Source: Cristatella mucedo (taxonomy: Eukaryota > Bryozoa > Phylactolaemata > Cristatellidae). From it: a stretch of DNA of 64,000 nucleotides. Position 1 is the first letter of the stretch, and the number at the start of each line of letters is the position of its first letter. A program made the position numbers and the translations under genes. The notes under the pieces were generated by a model. That model did not search any database. It had not been told where the DNA came from and was given only the letters and a program-made list of their open reading frames with translations. The stretch lies in contig WPIO01000006.1 of the NCBI GenBank assembly GCA_009760855.2, positions 8,208,501 through 8,272,500 of the forward strand, in the 5' to 3' direction. This document shows, one piece after another, positions 1-9,917 of this stretch.

Positions 1-372
<372 letters not shown>

Positions 373-1984
373 GTGTGGTTACAGACAGCTGGAGTACGTT
401 GCTCCTGTCTCCTTTGCTTGGGTTAAATCCGGAACCAATGCGTTGCTGGTTGCTGATCACTCTGTGGAGTCATTTAAGCGCCAAGCACTAGGCTATCAGA
501 AATTATTGCGGCCGTCTGGCAGCCTTGGGCTTTGCCGGCAAGCTTCATTATTGGCCTGCGAATTCAACCGATTGGTTTCGGCTAATGATTGCCGGCCACT
601 AATGGTAAAATTTTGAGGAGTAATGACAAGCTCTTGCGGTTCGCACGTCTGCCGGGTATTTGTTATAGCTAATTAGAGGTTGGAACGAATCAGTTAGTAT
701 GATGCCACCCTCAGGATGGGCTCAGTCATACTTCGGATCAGTGAAATGATCTCCTCAATACATCAGCCACCTCTAGTGTTCGCGTGGTTCTTGCCACGGA
801 GTCAACGTCTGTGCATCGCTCGATGGTGGCTACAATCTGCAAGGGCCATAAGTTAAATGAGAGTACGAAGAAACCCCTACAGTGCCACTAAGATTTGAAA
901 AGTCTTATAGTGGGACAAGATCGTACACTTTAGCAGACTAAACATTCAATGAGAATTTCAGGGGCCATTTTTAGGAAGCAAGTCACGTGGAAAGTGAAGC
1001 TGAACGCTGGCTAAGGCAATGCATAGTCTGATATGGAGCCAGCTCCTCAAACCGCTCTTAGTGCGGCTAAGTAAAAGTTGTCCCTGCAGCATTGGTCTAG
1101 GTCGTGGACTCTGATCGACGTTGGTAGCTTGACCAGTGCATGCTGACACCATGAGCACTGCCAAGCAGAAGACTAGCTCTGGGTGGGGGTAGCTGTCCGA
1201 AAGGTGATGGCCTAGGCGCGGCCGATGACGCAAAGCAAACAGTCGAGCAATCCATGGGCACCGCGCCTCTAATTACTCACTGGGAATTACTTTCTTGCCT
1301 CGGTATGTAAAAGGTATGTGCCAGGCGCCAACTTTGGACTCACCGTTTCAGGATATGATCAGCTGGTGGCAACGACTGCTTTCAAGAGCAGCAAGACTGT
1401 CATCGCCAAGGCAGTGGAACATCTGCTTCCTACAACTGCTGCACAACTGTCTTCTGGCTCGTCACCGTTCCAAGCGATGCAAATGAGACTCGGGCTAGCT
1501 AGACGGGCAGCATGATCTTCATTTGTGCTGCCTATATTTTCAGCTGAGTGGATGAGGCTACTTTGTAATGAAGGGATCGGTTGCAGATGTTGAGGGATCG
1601 GTTGCAAATCTCACAGCTTGGACAATTGTGATGAGATCGACGTGAAATTTGGAATCTAAGCTGGGCTTGACTTGAGTTACATTAGGCCAAGCTCATCCCT
1701 GTTTTAGATAGGTTAAAGTATGGCTGCATACATCCTTAACTGTTCTAAAACAATTTTACCGATGTGTTCACTATTTGACATAAGAAATAAATGTTTTATT
1801 ATTTTAGATTTGGCGAAGGTTAGCAAAAGTCCTGCCTCTTTTGAGGGGTTTAGCATATTTCTTAAGTACACAGCATTGAATCTGTTAATTTGACTAGATA
1901 GCCTTGCTTCGTTGAAGACATATGAAAACGTGACCTCAGCTTGTACTGGTCGTCAGGCAGTCTGTGTTATTCTTGTTGTTCATG
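373..1984. other. Unassigned intergenic or intronic sequence
   Basis: No recognisable gene, RNA or transposon. Reading frames here are short (under about 95 codons) and overlap on both strands. The only local structure seen is a short direct repeat containing GGGATCGGTTGCA at about 1,573-1,610. Confidence 0.5.
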
Positions 1985-2166
1985 CCAATTTTTTTGCCGA
2001 TCGTTACGTTAGTCAAGTCCCACGAGGTAAGCTGTTCGCTCTTCACGACCGAGGTTCTGGGTTCGAATCCTACATTGTCCGTTTGCAGCAAATGTAAAGC
2101 GCCTAGGAAGAGATTGAGTTATCTGAGGGCGCTTTATCAGGTGCATTATTAATATTATTATTATTA
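1985..2166 (+). mobile_element. tRNA-derived SINE (SINE-C) with L2-A-type tail
   Basis: The head resembles a tRNA: a perfect B box, GGTTCGAATCC, lies at 2,060-2,070, with an A-box-like stretch about 40-50 bases upstream. The 3' part (about 2,085-2,166) reads AAAGCGCC, then an internal stem, then GGGCGCTTT, ending in a degenerate (ATT)n run. This is nearly identical to the 3' ends of the L2-A LINEs in this window (for example 33,105-33,180). Such tail sharing is the known way SINEs borrow a partner LINE's reverse transcriptase. The 5' boundary is approximate. Confidence 0.75.
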
Positions 2167-2262
2167 CAGTGGGTGATTCTGTATTGCCAACTGCAAGTGG
2201 TGTTGAGAGCCGTTAAGGCTCTTCTGCAGCTTTATTAATGTGGCTATTAAATCAGTTAATGT
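2167..2262 (+). mobile_element. SINE-A 3' tail fragment
   Basis: The sequence matches the tail of the SINE-A family seen complete at 15,512-15,685. It carries the hairpin AGCCGTTAAGGCT followed by GAGGCTnTTAAATCAGTTAA-like sequence. The tRNA-like head is missing. It directly abuts the SINE-C tail. Confidence 0.6.
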
Positions 2263-2966
2263 GAATGATCAATAAATGTGCTTTGAGGAAGATCAATCTC
2301 ATAAGGGTGGGGCATAACTCCAAACCCGAACTCTCTCGCTATGGATCACAACTGAATGCGTGTGCTGGCATAAACAAAATATTTGCTCACGAATTATCAA
2401 TACGGCTGATAGCTTTTTCCAGTTCTTGACTCATTCATACTGCGAGAAATTAATGACTCAGACGTCCTAGAACAAAGAGAGGCAGCCATTCGACGTATCC
2501 ACCTACCTAATCAGCCACCTGCTGTCGTCGGTTGGGCCGGCTGACAATGGCTGACGCGGCTGACGACTAAGCAGGCGAGCAGCAAATCCGTGCCAGAGTT
2601 GCATCCGTCGGAGCATCTATCTACATCAGTAGTCGCCAGCTGTCAAGCTATGTCAGAGCTGACAATTGCACGGCAGAGCAAAACAATGAATGCAATGGAT
2701 GAAGTATAGGAGTAAAATGGATAATGGATATTGGAGTGCCATTGAGTAAGTAACAATGGAATAAGATGGCTGCCTGGGGAGTACGCAAGAGAGAGAGAGG
2801 GCGGGATCCCTCCTCGCTGGCGGCGGCTTCAGGGCATCACAGACTGGGCATGGCCGGCGTGGGTTTTGTATACCTTGCTTAGTGTCGGCATCAGGAGACA
2901 TGTCGCTCGGCCACACTACCCAGCCTGACGACAAGGTGTCTAGAAGTTGTCACACTTGCACGTCAA
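2263..2966. other. Unassigned sequence
   Basis: No gene or repeat recognised. Short frames on both strands show no domain. Confidence 0.45.
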
Positions 2967-4657
2967 GACCCTATACCTTCATCTCTGTGGTCTTCACTAG
3001 CAGACCAACTTAGCCCTGCCATAACCAAGATTTTTAATGCTTCTCTGGGAAAAGGGGTCGTCCCAAGTCCTTCAAATCGGCAATCATTAGACCCATACTT
3101 AAAAAGCCTGGATTAGACACAGAGGTCCTTGTAAATTATCACCCAGTTTCTCCTCTTCCTTTCTTGTCACAGATTCTTGAAAGAATTGTTGCTAAGCAGC
3201 TGGTTAAACACATTGAAAAGAATGACATGTCAGAAACATTTCAATCAGAGTTCAAGAGGCAGCACTCTACTGAAACTGCTCTCCTCCGTGTTAACAATGA
3301 CATTCTACGTGGCAACGACGACGGGAATGTCACTGCCCTAGCTCTGCTGGATCTGTCTGCTGCCTTCGACACCATTGATCACGACGTTCTGCTTGAACAA
3401 TTGAGAATAGCGATCGGTCCGGCAGACAAAGCACTGGCGTGGTTTAAGTCGTTCATGTCCGATTGTGTTCAATCCGTGTCGTGTGGTGCTCAGGTCTCAC
3501 ACACGATAAGGGTCACCTGTGGAGTCCCTCAAGGGTCCTTACTCGGTCCCTTGCTGTTCTCCATTTACACACAACCTCTGGGGAAAGTGATTAAGGCCCA
3601 TGGGATAGGATATCACTTTTATGCTGACGATACTCAGTTATATTTTTCATTCAAACCGTTGGAATCTGCTGCAGCAACTGAAAAATTGAATGCATGCCTT
3701 GCCGATATTCGATCCTGGATGTCGGAAAACTTCCTGAAATTAAATGACGATAACACCGAACTGCTGCTCATAGGACACCCTAAGCGTGTGGCTGGATTAA
3801 AGGGCTTCGCTCTTTTAATATGTGATGCTGTTGTGCGACCATCACCACGTGCTCGAAATTTAGGTGTCGTTTTCCACAACTGCCTCAATTTTAAAATCTT
3901 AATACAGAAGACTGCTTTTGCAGCTAGCCATCTCGTCCGATCCCTATCCAAGATTAGGAGCTGTCCTCCACAGTGGCTTGTAAAAAATTTAACTAGCTCC
4001 TCAGTTATGTCTCGGCTTGATTATTGCAATTCCCTATTGGCTGGGCTACAGAAAAAAGCGACTAGGCCACAGCAGCTCACTAGGAATATGGCTGCAAGGC
4101 TAGTCTTCAAGTCCCACAAGTTTGAGCACGTGTCTCTTTTGCTAAAAGAGCTAAGATGGATGCCGGTTGACCAACATATTCAGAGCAAGGTTCTTACGCT
4201 GACCCACAAGGCCCGCCACGGCTTGACTCCTTCGTACCTAGCTGAACTACTGCATCAGTTTCAGCCTGTTCGCGCCCTCAGGTCATGTGTGGACAATACA
4301 TTAGCTGTTCCATTCCTCCGCCTAAAGACCGTTGGCGACAGAAGCTTTAGCTCTGCAGGTCGTAGACTGTGGAACTCGCTTCTACAATTCTTACGCAACG
4401 ACAACTACTCTCCTACTGCCGACTATGGCTCATCCTTTTCAGCGGTCCTGAGTTGCTACTTCCATGCTACTCACTACCTCAACTGCTCTCGTGACTCTGC
4501 TATGCTTCCCACTTTCTCTTTGTTGCGTGAGACGAAGTCTGTTGGCTACCGAATGCGTACCGAAAGCCGCTTAGGCTGCGAGTGCGCTATACAAAACTCT
4601 TCTGCGTAACACCCACATGGTCTTTATGACTTTGTGGAGTTACAGACAGAGATACAT
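2967..4657 (+). mobile_element. 5'-truncated L2/CR1-type LINE (family L2-B)
   Basis: The copy begins inside the linker before the reverse transcriptase (a DPIPSSL-like motif) and runs through the RT and a 3' tail. The tail contains the hairpin AGCCGCTTAGGCT and GTGCGCTATACAAAA, and ends near GATACATTA. The endonuclease half is absent, as expected for a 5'-truncated insertion. One base appears to be lost near 3,060, which shifts the frame between the linker and the RT. Shorter copies of the same 3' end lie at 9,272, 11,385 and 13,232 (plus) and 9,780 (minus), and a longer minus-strand copy underlies 51,385-54,530. Confidence 0.9.
3164..4609 (+). CDS. LINE reverse transcriptase, C-terminal part of ORF2 (L2/CR1 type)
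   Basis: A non-LTR reverse transcriptase copies the LINE RNA at a nicked target site. The frame gives 481 residues. RT motifs in order are [10 protein letters not shown] (about residue 34), the catalytic AFDTID (about 66-71), GVPQGS (about 110-115) and the catalytic YADDTQLY (about 143-150), followed by the thumb region with [13 protein letters not shown]. The frame is open from about 3,038, so the listed start is only where the unbroken RT becomes clear, not a true initiator; upstream in-frame residues ([12 protein letters not shown]) also belong to the RT. The last ~60 codons run through what is 3' tail in related copies. With no endonuclease domain it cannot act alone. The long intact frame suggests a fairly recent insertion. 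Confidence 0.85.
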   Translation: MSQILERIVAKQLVKHIEKNDMSETFQSEFKRQHSTETALLRVNNDILRGNDDGNVTALALLDLSAAFDTIDHDVLLEQLRIAIGPADKALAWFKSFMSDCVQSVSCGAQVSHTIRVTCGVPQGSLLGPLLFSIYTQPLGKVIKAHGIGYHFYADDTQLYFSFKPLESAAATEKLNACLADIRSWMSENFLKLNDDNTELLLIGHPKRVAGLKGFALLICDAVVRPSPRARNLGVVFHNCLNFKILIQKTAFAASHLVRSLSKIRSCPPQWLVKNLTSSSVMSRLDYCNSLLAGLQKKATRPQQLTRNMAARLVFKSHKFEHVSLLLKELRWMPVDQHIQSKVLTLTHKARHGLTPSYLAELLHQFQPVRALRSCVDNTLAVPFLRLKTVGDRSFSSAGRRLWNSLLQFLRNDNYSPTADYGSSFSAVLSCYFHATHYLNCSRDSAMLPTFSLLRETKSVGYRMRTESRLGCECAIQNSSA

Positions 4658-5289
4658 TAAGTTTTTTGCAAGCACTCTAACCCTAGGAAACGATATGGGT
4701 CTATGCCAAAGCCAAAATGACTTCTTCCGGGGCTCCTGTGAATACGGGCTCGGACGTGAAGAATGCGATCGTGCCGCTTCGTGGGGACGCTCGCGTCGCA
4801 TACAGACCTTTCGAGCTGGCCTTTGGTCTTTGGCCTTTGGTCTGTGTCTAGGCTCGCGAGGCTTGCAGGCCTGCATCGCGTCGCTGTCGCCAGCCTCGCG
4901 TCGCCTTTGGGTGGCCGACGGATGGGGTAGCAAGCCTTTCTTCGGCCTCGCCCGCCGTGCCGATCCGCTGAGATAGGTCTGCAAGAACGCTCAGAGCGAG
5001 CTTGGCTACTCATTGGACCTCGCTAGCAGCCGATGCCCTGGCGCATTTGCGCCGCTTGAGCAGTGAGCTAACGTCGGTCGCCAAAGACTGCACCGGCTGC
5101 CGAAGTACTAGCGAAAACGAGCGAGGCTTCCTTATAACCAACTGTGCGTAGCTTCACACTCAATTCCGAGCGGTTGAAGAATACGAGAGAGTTCACTGAA
5201 GTTAGTTAGCCGGTAGTTCACTGAAAGCAGCCGGATGCTGCGCTAGCACGCTGCGAAGCATGCGTCGCACTCGCGTCGCCTCGCACCGG
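4658..5289. other. CpG-containing unassigned sequence
   Basis: GC-rich with frequent CG dinucleotides and a local repetition of GGCCTTTGGTCT at about 4,818-4,845. Overlapping frames on both strands (up to about 119 codons) contradict each other and show no known domain. Confidence 0.4.
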
Positions 5290-5321
5290 CCTAGCTGCCA
5301 TTTTGCCTAGCTGCCATTTTG
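5290..5321. promoter_or_regulatory. Duplicated YY1-like motif in a CpG-rich stretch
   Basis: A 16-bp unit, CCTAGCTGCCATTTTG, is tandemly repeated exactly twice (5,290-5,305 and 5,306-5,321) and followed by GGCGGCGG. GCCATTTTG matches the core of the YY1 site (GCCATnTT) common in CpG-island promoters. It lies about 290 bp upstream of the ATG at 5,607. Promoter activity is inference only. Confidence 0.3.
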
Positions 5322-5606
5322 CAAAAGGCGGCGGCTGAGAACTTGCTCTCTGCGCGTTTCGCGTTCCCCATGGCGTGAGCTTGCTACTTTGGTCGTTAAA
5401 GGCGAGCACCTTATACCGGCCGGGCCAATCTAGCGCCCCGCCGAGACATCAGGGCGCGAAACTATTCGGACAGCCGATCTCCCGTAGGACTGGCGGTAAT
5501 CGGGTCATCTGGCCTAGCAGAAGTGCCCTTACTTGCGTCAAGTGTATAGCTCACCGAGCTCGAACTTTTGTCGGAGTTCTTCGTCGGAGTTTATTGTAAA
5601 GTAGAA

Positions 5607-5852
5607 ATGACTTCGCTCTCGTGGGCACCAAACGGCGGCCGCTCTTTGGACGCTCTATTATTGCTCGATATCGACTCACTCTTACACATTGCTGTTGTAG
5701 AAAATACGATGCGTACGGCATTTACCTTTCTGGAAACCTTGAGTACTGCTTATGCCAATAGTAGCATGCTTTACCGTAGCATCGATCAACTGTCCGAAGA
5801 CCGGACTGCCTTTGAACTGCTCACAAAGGCGTGGAGGAAGTCGTTCGCGTGA
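5607..5852 (+). CDS. Unassigned 81-codon ORF, possible exon
   Basis: I do not recognise this protein. The ATG is preceded by GTAGAA (A at -3), lies in CpG-rich sequence downstream of the duplicated YY1-like motif, and the frame is open for 81 codons. The product is mixed polar and hydrophobic, with a leucine-rich stretch LDALLLLDIDSLLH near residues 15-28 and a basic end (AWRKSFA). There is no signal peptide or clear membrane segment. Immediately downstream (about 5,860-6,060) are protein-like frames interrupted by stops (for example EVLDYLKASRLLADVHNVNP), so this could be one end of a decayed gene or transposon. Low confidence that it is expressed. Confidence 0.2.
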   Translation: MTSLSWAPNGGRSLDALLLLDIDSLLHIAVVENTMRTAFTFLETLSTAYANSSMLYRSIDQLSEDRTAFELLTKAWRKSFA

Positions 5853-6204
5853 CAGCAGAAGTTAAGAGGAACGGCTGTGCGCGTGCACACATTGAGCTGG
5901 CTAGTAGACCCGATGCAAATACCGCCCAGTTCTACCCACAAATGGCTTGCAAAGCTCCTAACACAGATTTGACAGCCACTTGAGGTACTTGACTACCTGA
6001 AAGCTTCTCGACTTCTTGCTGACGTTCATAATGTGAATCCTGAAATGGTCGAACCCTTATGATAAACCATTTTGAACTTCATTGTAGGCTTACACGACAA
6101 AGCCTTGCTTAGAAGTACAATGCCGGCAAACTTGTGAGCCACCAACCGTAGGTGTGATCGTGGAAAACAATTAGTCATTGAACATGTACAAAATAGCTAA
6201 TTTA
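5853..6204 (+). pseudogene. Coding-like but interrupted sequence
   Basis: Two protein-like segments follow each other in different frames: one around 5,890-5,983 (contains SRPDANTAQFYPQMACKAPN, ending at a TGA) and one around 5,982-6,061 (EVLDYLKASRLLADVHNVNP, ending at a TGA). Composition resembles real coding DNA broken by stops and frameshifts. The parent protein is not recognised; a transposon ORF or old pseudogene is possible. Confidence 0.25.
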
Positions 6205-6278
6205 GCAGCCTCTTTTGTGTAGCGGCAGAAGAGCCTTAATGGCTATCACTACCGCTTGCAGTAGCAACAATGGAACAC
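6205..6278 (-). mobile_element. SINE-A 3' tail fragment
   Basis: On the minus strand the sequence matches the SINE-A tail: CTGCAAGCGGTAGTGATAGCC, then AAGGCTCTTC, then the GAGGCTGCTAAATTAGC end. The tRNA-like head is absent. Confidence 0.6.
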
Positions 6279-6589
6279 CCGACTAATGAAAGTTCGACTT
6301 ACGAAAATTCGAAGATACAAAATCGATCACGGCCTAGCAAAAAATTGGAAAATCAAAATGTATGTAATAAAACTAACAAAACTCGAGCGCGGTTTGTATA
6401 TTTAACAACGCCGCAAACAGTAGGGAGGAAACGATGTCTGACAGTTATAAATTGTGGATACTGAGGGCTCTCCCTGGCTTGCTTGACTTGCTAGAGATAA
6501 GACCTGTTAAGTGTGACCTTGAGCTTCCTTGTGTTTTGTGTTGTGATCTTACCGTTCACTGCTTTATTACGTTGTTTACTACTATTCGC

Positions 6590-7621
6590 TCCTTTTTTAG
6601 ATATTGTGCTTATTTACAGATGGCCAAAAAAAACGCAAAAGTAGCACCTCTCCATCTCTTGGAGAAAAGAAGCAGAGGAGAGCAACTTCTCTTGAGAAGA
6701 AAATGATTGCCATAGGGGAAAAAAAGAATCCGGTAAGACTGACCGTGATTTCATGTGAAACTGGCTTATCCGCTTCTACCATCTCCGCTACTCTGAAGGA
6801 TAACCAACGAGTTATTTAGCTGTTGTAAAGTCTGCTGCGTCCACCAAATCGACAATCATCACATCAAAGAGAAGTGGGAATATCGACGAGATGGAGAAAT
6901 GTCTGTCTTCTTTTGGACGGAAGACCAAAATAAGAAGCTCGTGCTTCTTACTATGTTGACCGTTCAAGCTAAAGGGAGGAGCCTCTTCAATGACCTCATG
7001 AGGCAGCGTAAGGATCCAGCCTGCGATCAAGTATTTACTGCAAAGCATGGCTGGTTTGACCGCTTCAGAAAATACAATTCATTCCACAGTTATTAAAATC
7101 AAAAGCTAAGCTGCTAAGTAAAAGCTATGCTGCAAGTGCTGATATTGAAGCTGCGGGGAAGTATCAAGAGGAACTGAATAAACCAATTAAGTAAGAAAAC
7201 TATTTGCTAGAACAGATTTTTAGCTCGAATATCGCTCCTCTGTCGCTCCTCAATCGCTCCACTGTCGCTCCTCAGTCGCTCATCAGTCGCTCCGCTGTCG
7301 CTCCTCTGTCGCTCCTCAGTCGCTCCTCTGTCGCTTCTCAGTCGCTCCTCTGTCGCTTATCTGTCGCTCCTCTGTTGCTCCACTGTCGCTCCTCAGTCGC
7401 TCCTCAGTCGCTCCTCAGTCGCTCCTCTGTCGCTCCTCTGTCGCTCGTGAAATGCAGTTAGTAGGAGAAAGGACTGCAACTTTAGAAGATACCGTAAAGT
7501 TGAAAGGCAAGTTAATGACTTACTTGCCTGCCAACGTGAAATCTTTCGAGAAAGGAAAAAGCGAACAAAACAGTCGAAGCTCAATTCTTATTTCATCAAA
7601 ATAAAAACCAATGAACCCTAA
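6590..7621 (+). mobile_element. Tigger/pogo (TIGD/CENP-B-like) transposase remnant
   Basis: Three pieces of a pogo-superfamily transposase appear in the right order but in different frames. First, at about 6,623-6,819, a basic start and helix-turn-helix with SLEKKMIAIGE and LSASTISATLKDN, matching the CENPB_N fold. Second, at about 6,840-7,090, KRSGNIDEMEK, then after a frameshift TEDQNKK...AKGRSLFNDL and KHGWFDRF, matching the CENPB-type second DNA-binding domain; its tail (ASADIEAAGKYQEELNK) reaches about 7,195. Third, at about 7,459-7,621, a basic C-terminus ending in QSKLNSYF (7,571-7,594), a PCNA-binding (PIP-box) motif known from pogo-type transposases. The DDE catalytic core (normally several hundred bp) is absent; an 11-bp minisatellite sits in its place. 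The element is dead. Terminal inverted repeats were not identified. Confidence 0.75.
7232..7446. repeat. 11-bp minisatellite inside the Tigger remnant
   Basis: About 19-20 tandem copies of TCGCTCCTC(A/T)G with scattered variants (for example TCGCTCCACTG, TCGCTTCTCAG). Because 11 is not a multiple of 3, the encoded peptide repeats every 11 residues (33 bases). It lies exactly between the DNA-binding and C-terminal pieces of the transposase. Confidence 0.9.
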
Positions 7622-8288
7622 ATATTCACGAGCAAAGCACCTGATTCACCTCACTTCACCAGTCACGACAATCTAGGGGAATAGGAAGTCGATGATACTC
7701 CAGCAAGATCACCAACTCGTCTTCACCCTCCTCCCAAAAGTACTCAATGTACAGTACAACAACTACCAGTTTTAGAGTGCCCAAAAATATTCCACATTAT
7801 GGTATGTAAATATAAACTTACTTACATGCTCCTATTTATTTCTTATCTGTTACGGATTTGAAACAAATTCCAATTCGTCTACCTCTCTATGTTTTCGTCA
7901 GAACGTGTCGTAGTAGAACATTTCAAATACCATTCTCGACTTACAGTAGCGGTACAGCGAGCGAACATGCTATTGAAAGGCTTCTTTGCATATTTGACGG
8001 AGTTCGCTATTAAGAGACTCATTATCTGGTTTGAACTTCTGAGAGCATCTAGTGTGTCGAGCCAATCCGCACCACTTTAATTACTACAGGACATCACGGT
8101 ATAGCCCCCTAAGAGAACTAAATATCCTCATGGGCATCTCGCGTGCGCTTGTCTGTCGAGGCCCTCCTTACGCCAAGCAAGAGCAGGAGCCTGTGTATCC
8201 CTAGTGGTGGCTTGGAAAGCCGATGCAGTAGGAAAAAAAAGGTAGCCACTTTGCGTTGGCATGACTGTTAAAGCCTCGCGCCGCTTAC
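7622..8288. other. Unassigned sequence, possibly 3' flank of the Tigger element
   Basis: AT-richer than its neighbours. No ORF or repeat is recognisable. It may include the 3' terminal region of the Tigger remnant, but I could not find matching inverted repeats. Confidence 0.35.
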
Positions 8289-8499
8289 CATATAGGAGAG
8301 ACTTCCCTGCTGCGTGCTTAAACGCTCGTTCGGTAAGCGGCGTCTCGCATCGTGTACCGCTCTCCCTTGATGGAGGTCGTAGCCGAACAGCACTTTTGCT
8401 AAACTTTTTGAGCTGAATAAACAACAAGGACGACCAAATACAAGCGAGCTTGCTAAAAGCGCGCCTAAAGAGCGCGAGCGGAGATAACCGGACGGCCAT
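8289..8499 (-). CDS. Candidate first coding exon, unassigned
   Basis: On the minus strand an ATG at 8,499 (context CTTTTATGGC) opens a frame for 70 codons up to a consensus-like splice donor, TATATG|GTAAGC (intron begins at 8,288). The translated N-terminus is basic and hydrophobic (MAVRLSPLALFRRAFSKLAC...), which could be a targeting peptide, followed by a polar stretch. The region is CpG-rich. No family is recognised and no matching acceptor was found, so this rests on reading frame, Met context and donor only. It may be a coincidence. Confidence 0.2.
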
Positions 8500-9271
8500 A
8501 AAAGGATCGAGTCCTCCTGAGCGTGGGGAGCCAGCTGAGGCGAATTTGCTCGCCGTTCAGAAGCTCGGTAAAATGCACCCAGACCCGTCTAATGTCGAGC
8601 GCCGACTTTTGCTGTTCCTGTGGAAAGGATTTCCGTCACTCAATCTCCGTGAAGCGATCAAACTCTGTGCGAGTGGTTTCGAGCTTGCACCTGAGCCGTT
8701 GGATGGAAAGTCACGGGACTCCTCATGCTTCATTGTAGAAAATAAACCACCTTGCAATTGAAAACTTGGATTATTCGAATTGACCGACTCGCTTCTAGCA
8801 TGAGCCGAGCAACGAAACAATGGCCCGTTCTGCAATGAAAGCGAAGCCGAGGGATTGGCGTAGCCGTGAATGATGAGCGACAATCAACGAATACTTTCGG
8901 AATTGAAATTCACTCGGTCTCGCCCAGACCTCGCCGAAGTTGGCAAACGAGTAGCTTCAATTCAAATGCCGCGCCAGTTGCATTTCCCATTTAGTTTCCG
9001 ATGCAGGCCAGTAATGCTCGCACGATTGATTGATTGCACCTTATCTGCTCAGACAGCTGTTTACACAAGGTAGCTACGAGATACCTGTAGCTATACCTGT
9101 AGATACGTGTACACCTGTAGCTCGGCAGGGCAAACATTTTGGACGCAGCGAGATTCGGAGGGCTCGCGAGCGTCCAAAGGGCAGATCATTCGCCGAGAGC
9201 CGACAGCTTGATATTGGCGAGCCGACGTTGGGCGCCGAAATTCGACGCTGCGTTGCATTCCGCCTGCAGGA
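8500..9271. other. Unassigned CpG-containing sequence
   Basis: Overlapping frames of about 70-108 codons on both strands, none with a known domain. A Cys-Cys-Ser-Cys-Gly-Lys-Asp-Phe stretch near 8,600 recalls a zinc-finger start but lacks the following histidines. Confidence 0.4.
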
Positions 9272-9530
9272 CTTATGCCGACTATGGCACATCTTTTTCA
9301 GCGGTCCTGAACTGCTACTTCTATGCTACTCACTACCTCAACTGCTCTCCTAACTCTGCTATGCTTCCCACTTTCTCTTTGTTGCGTGAGACGAAGTCTG
9401 TTGGCTACCGAATGCGTACCGAAAGCCGCTTAGGCTGCGAGTGCGCTATACAAAACTCTCCCGCGTAACACCCACATGGTCTGTATGACTTTGTGGAGTT
9501 ACTGACGGAGATACATTACATTACATACGA
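9272..9530 (+). mobile_element. L2-B LINE 3' fragment
   Basis: Starts at TGCCGACTATGGC and is nearly identical to 4,416-4,657 of the L2-B copy upstream, including the frame [20 protein letters not shown], the tail hairpin AGCCGCTTAGGCT and the end GATACATTACATTAC. It is a short dead-on-arrival insertion. Confidence 0.85.
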
Positions 9531-9779
9531 GAGCGGCAGAATAATCGACGCGCCCTTCTTCTCCGCACGGCCTTCACTACTTGGCTGCTCAAAAAATCCG
9601 CAAGGTCCTTTAGCCGGAATGTGCTGGCCATCGAAGCAAGCATCGCGGGGCATTTGTACGACTGCAGATTGCCCCTCGATGCGATTAGTGCGAAAGGCAC
9701 GTCGCCGCCTAGATGATCTGTCGCGACCTGGCACCCTCTGCCGGATGAAAACTGGCGAGGTTAAAAGTGAAGCGCCTAT

Positions 9780-9917
9780 CGCTTATGTAACGCGATGCAA
9801 TGCATCTCCGCCTGTAACTCCACAAAGCCGTAAAGACTAAGCGGGCGCTACCCAGGAGAGTTTTGCATAGCGCACTCTCAGCCTAAGCGGCTTTCGTTAC
9901 GCATTCGGTAGTCGGTA
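9780..9917 (-). mobile_element. L2-B LINE 3' tail fragment
   Basis: Reverse complement of the L2-B tail: CCGAATGCGT...AAAGCCGCTTAGGCTGAGAGTGCG, through the TTTGTGGAGTTACAGGCGGAGATGCATT end. It faces the plus-strand fragment ending at 9,530, about 250 bp away. Confidence 0.75.

Noticed and set aside
2060-2070. tRNA gene suggested by a perfect B box
   Set aside because: No cloverleaf or acceptor stem closes around it, and it runs straight into a LINE-type tail; it is a SINE head. The same applies to the B boxes at 15,608, 27,401, 36,409 and 36,658.
8590-8670. C2H2 zinc-finger-like start (FCCSCGKDF)
   Set aside because: The two histidines required after about 12 residues are missing and the frame has no further finger.
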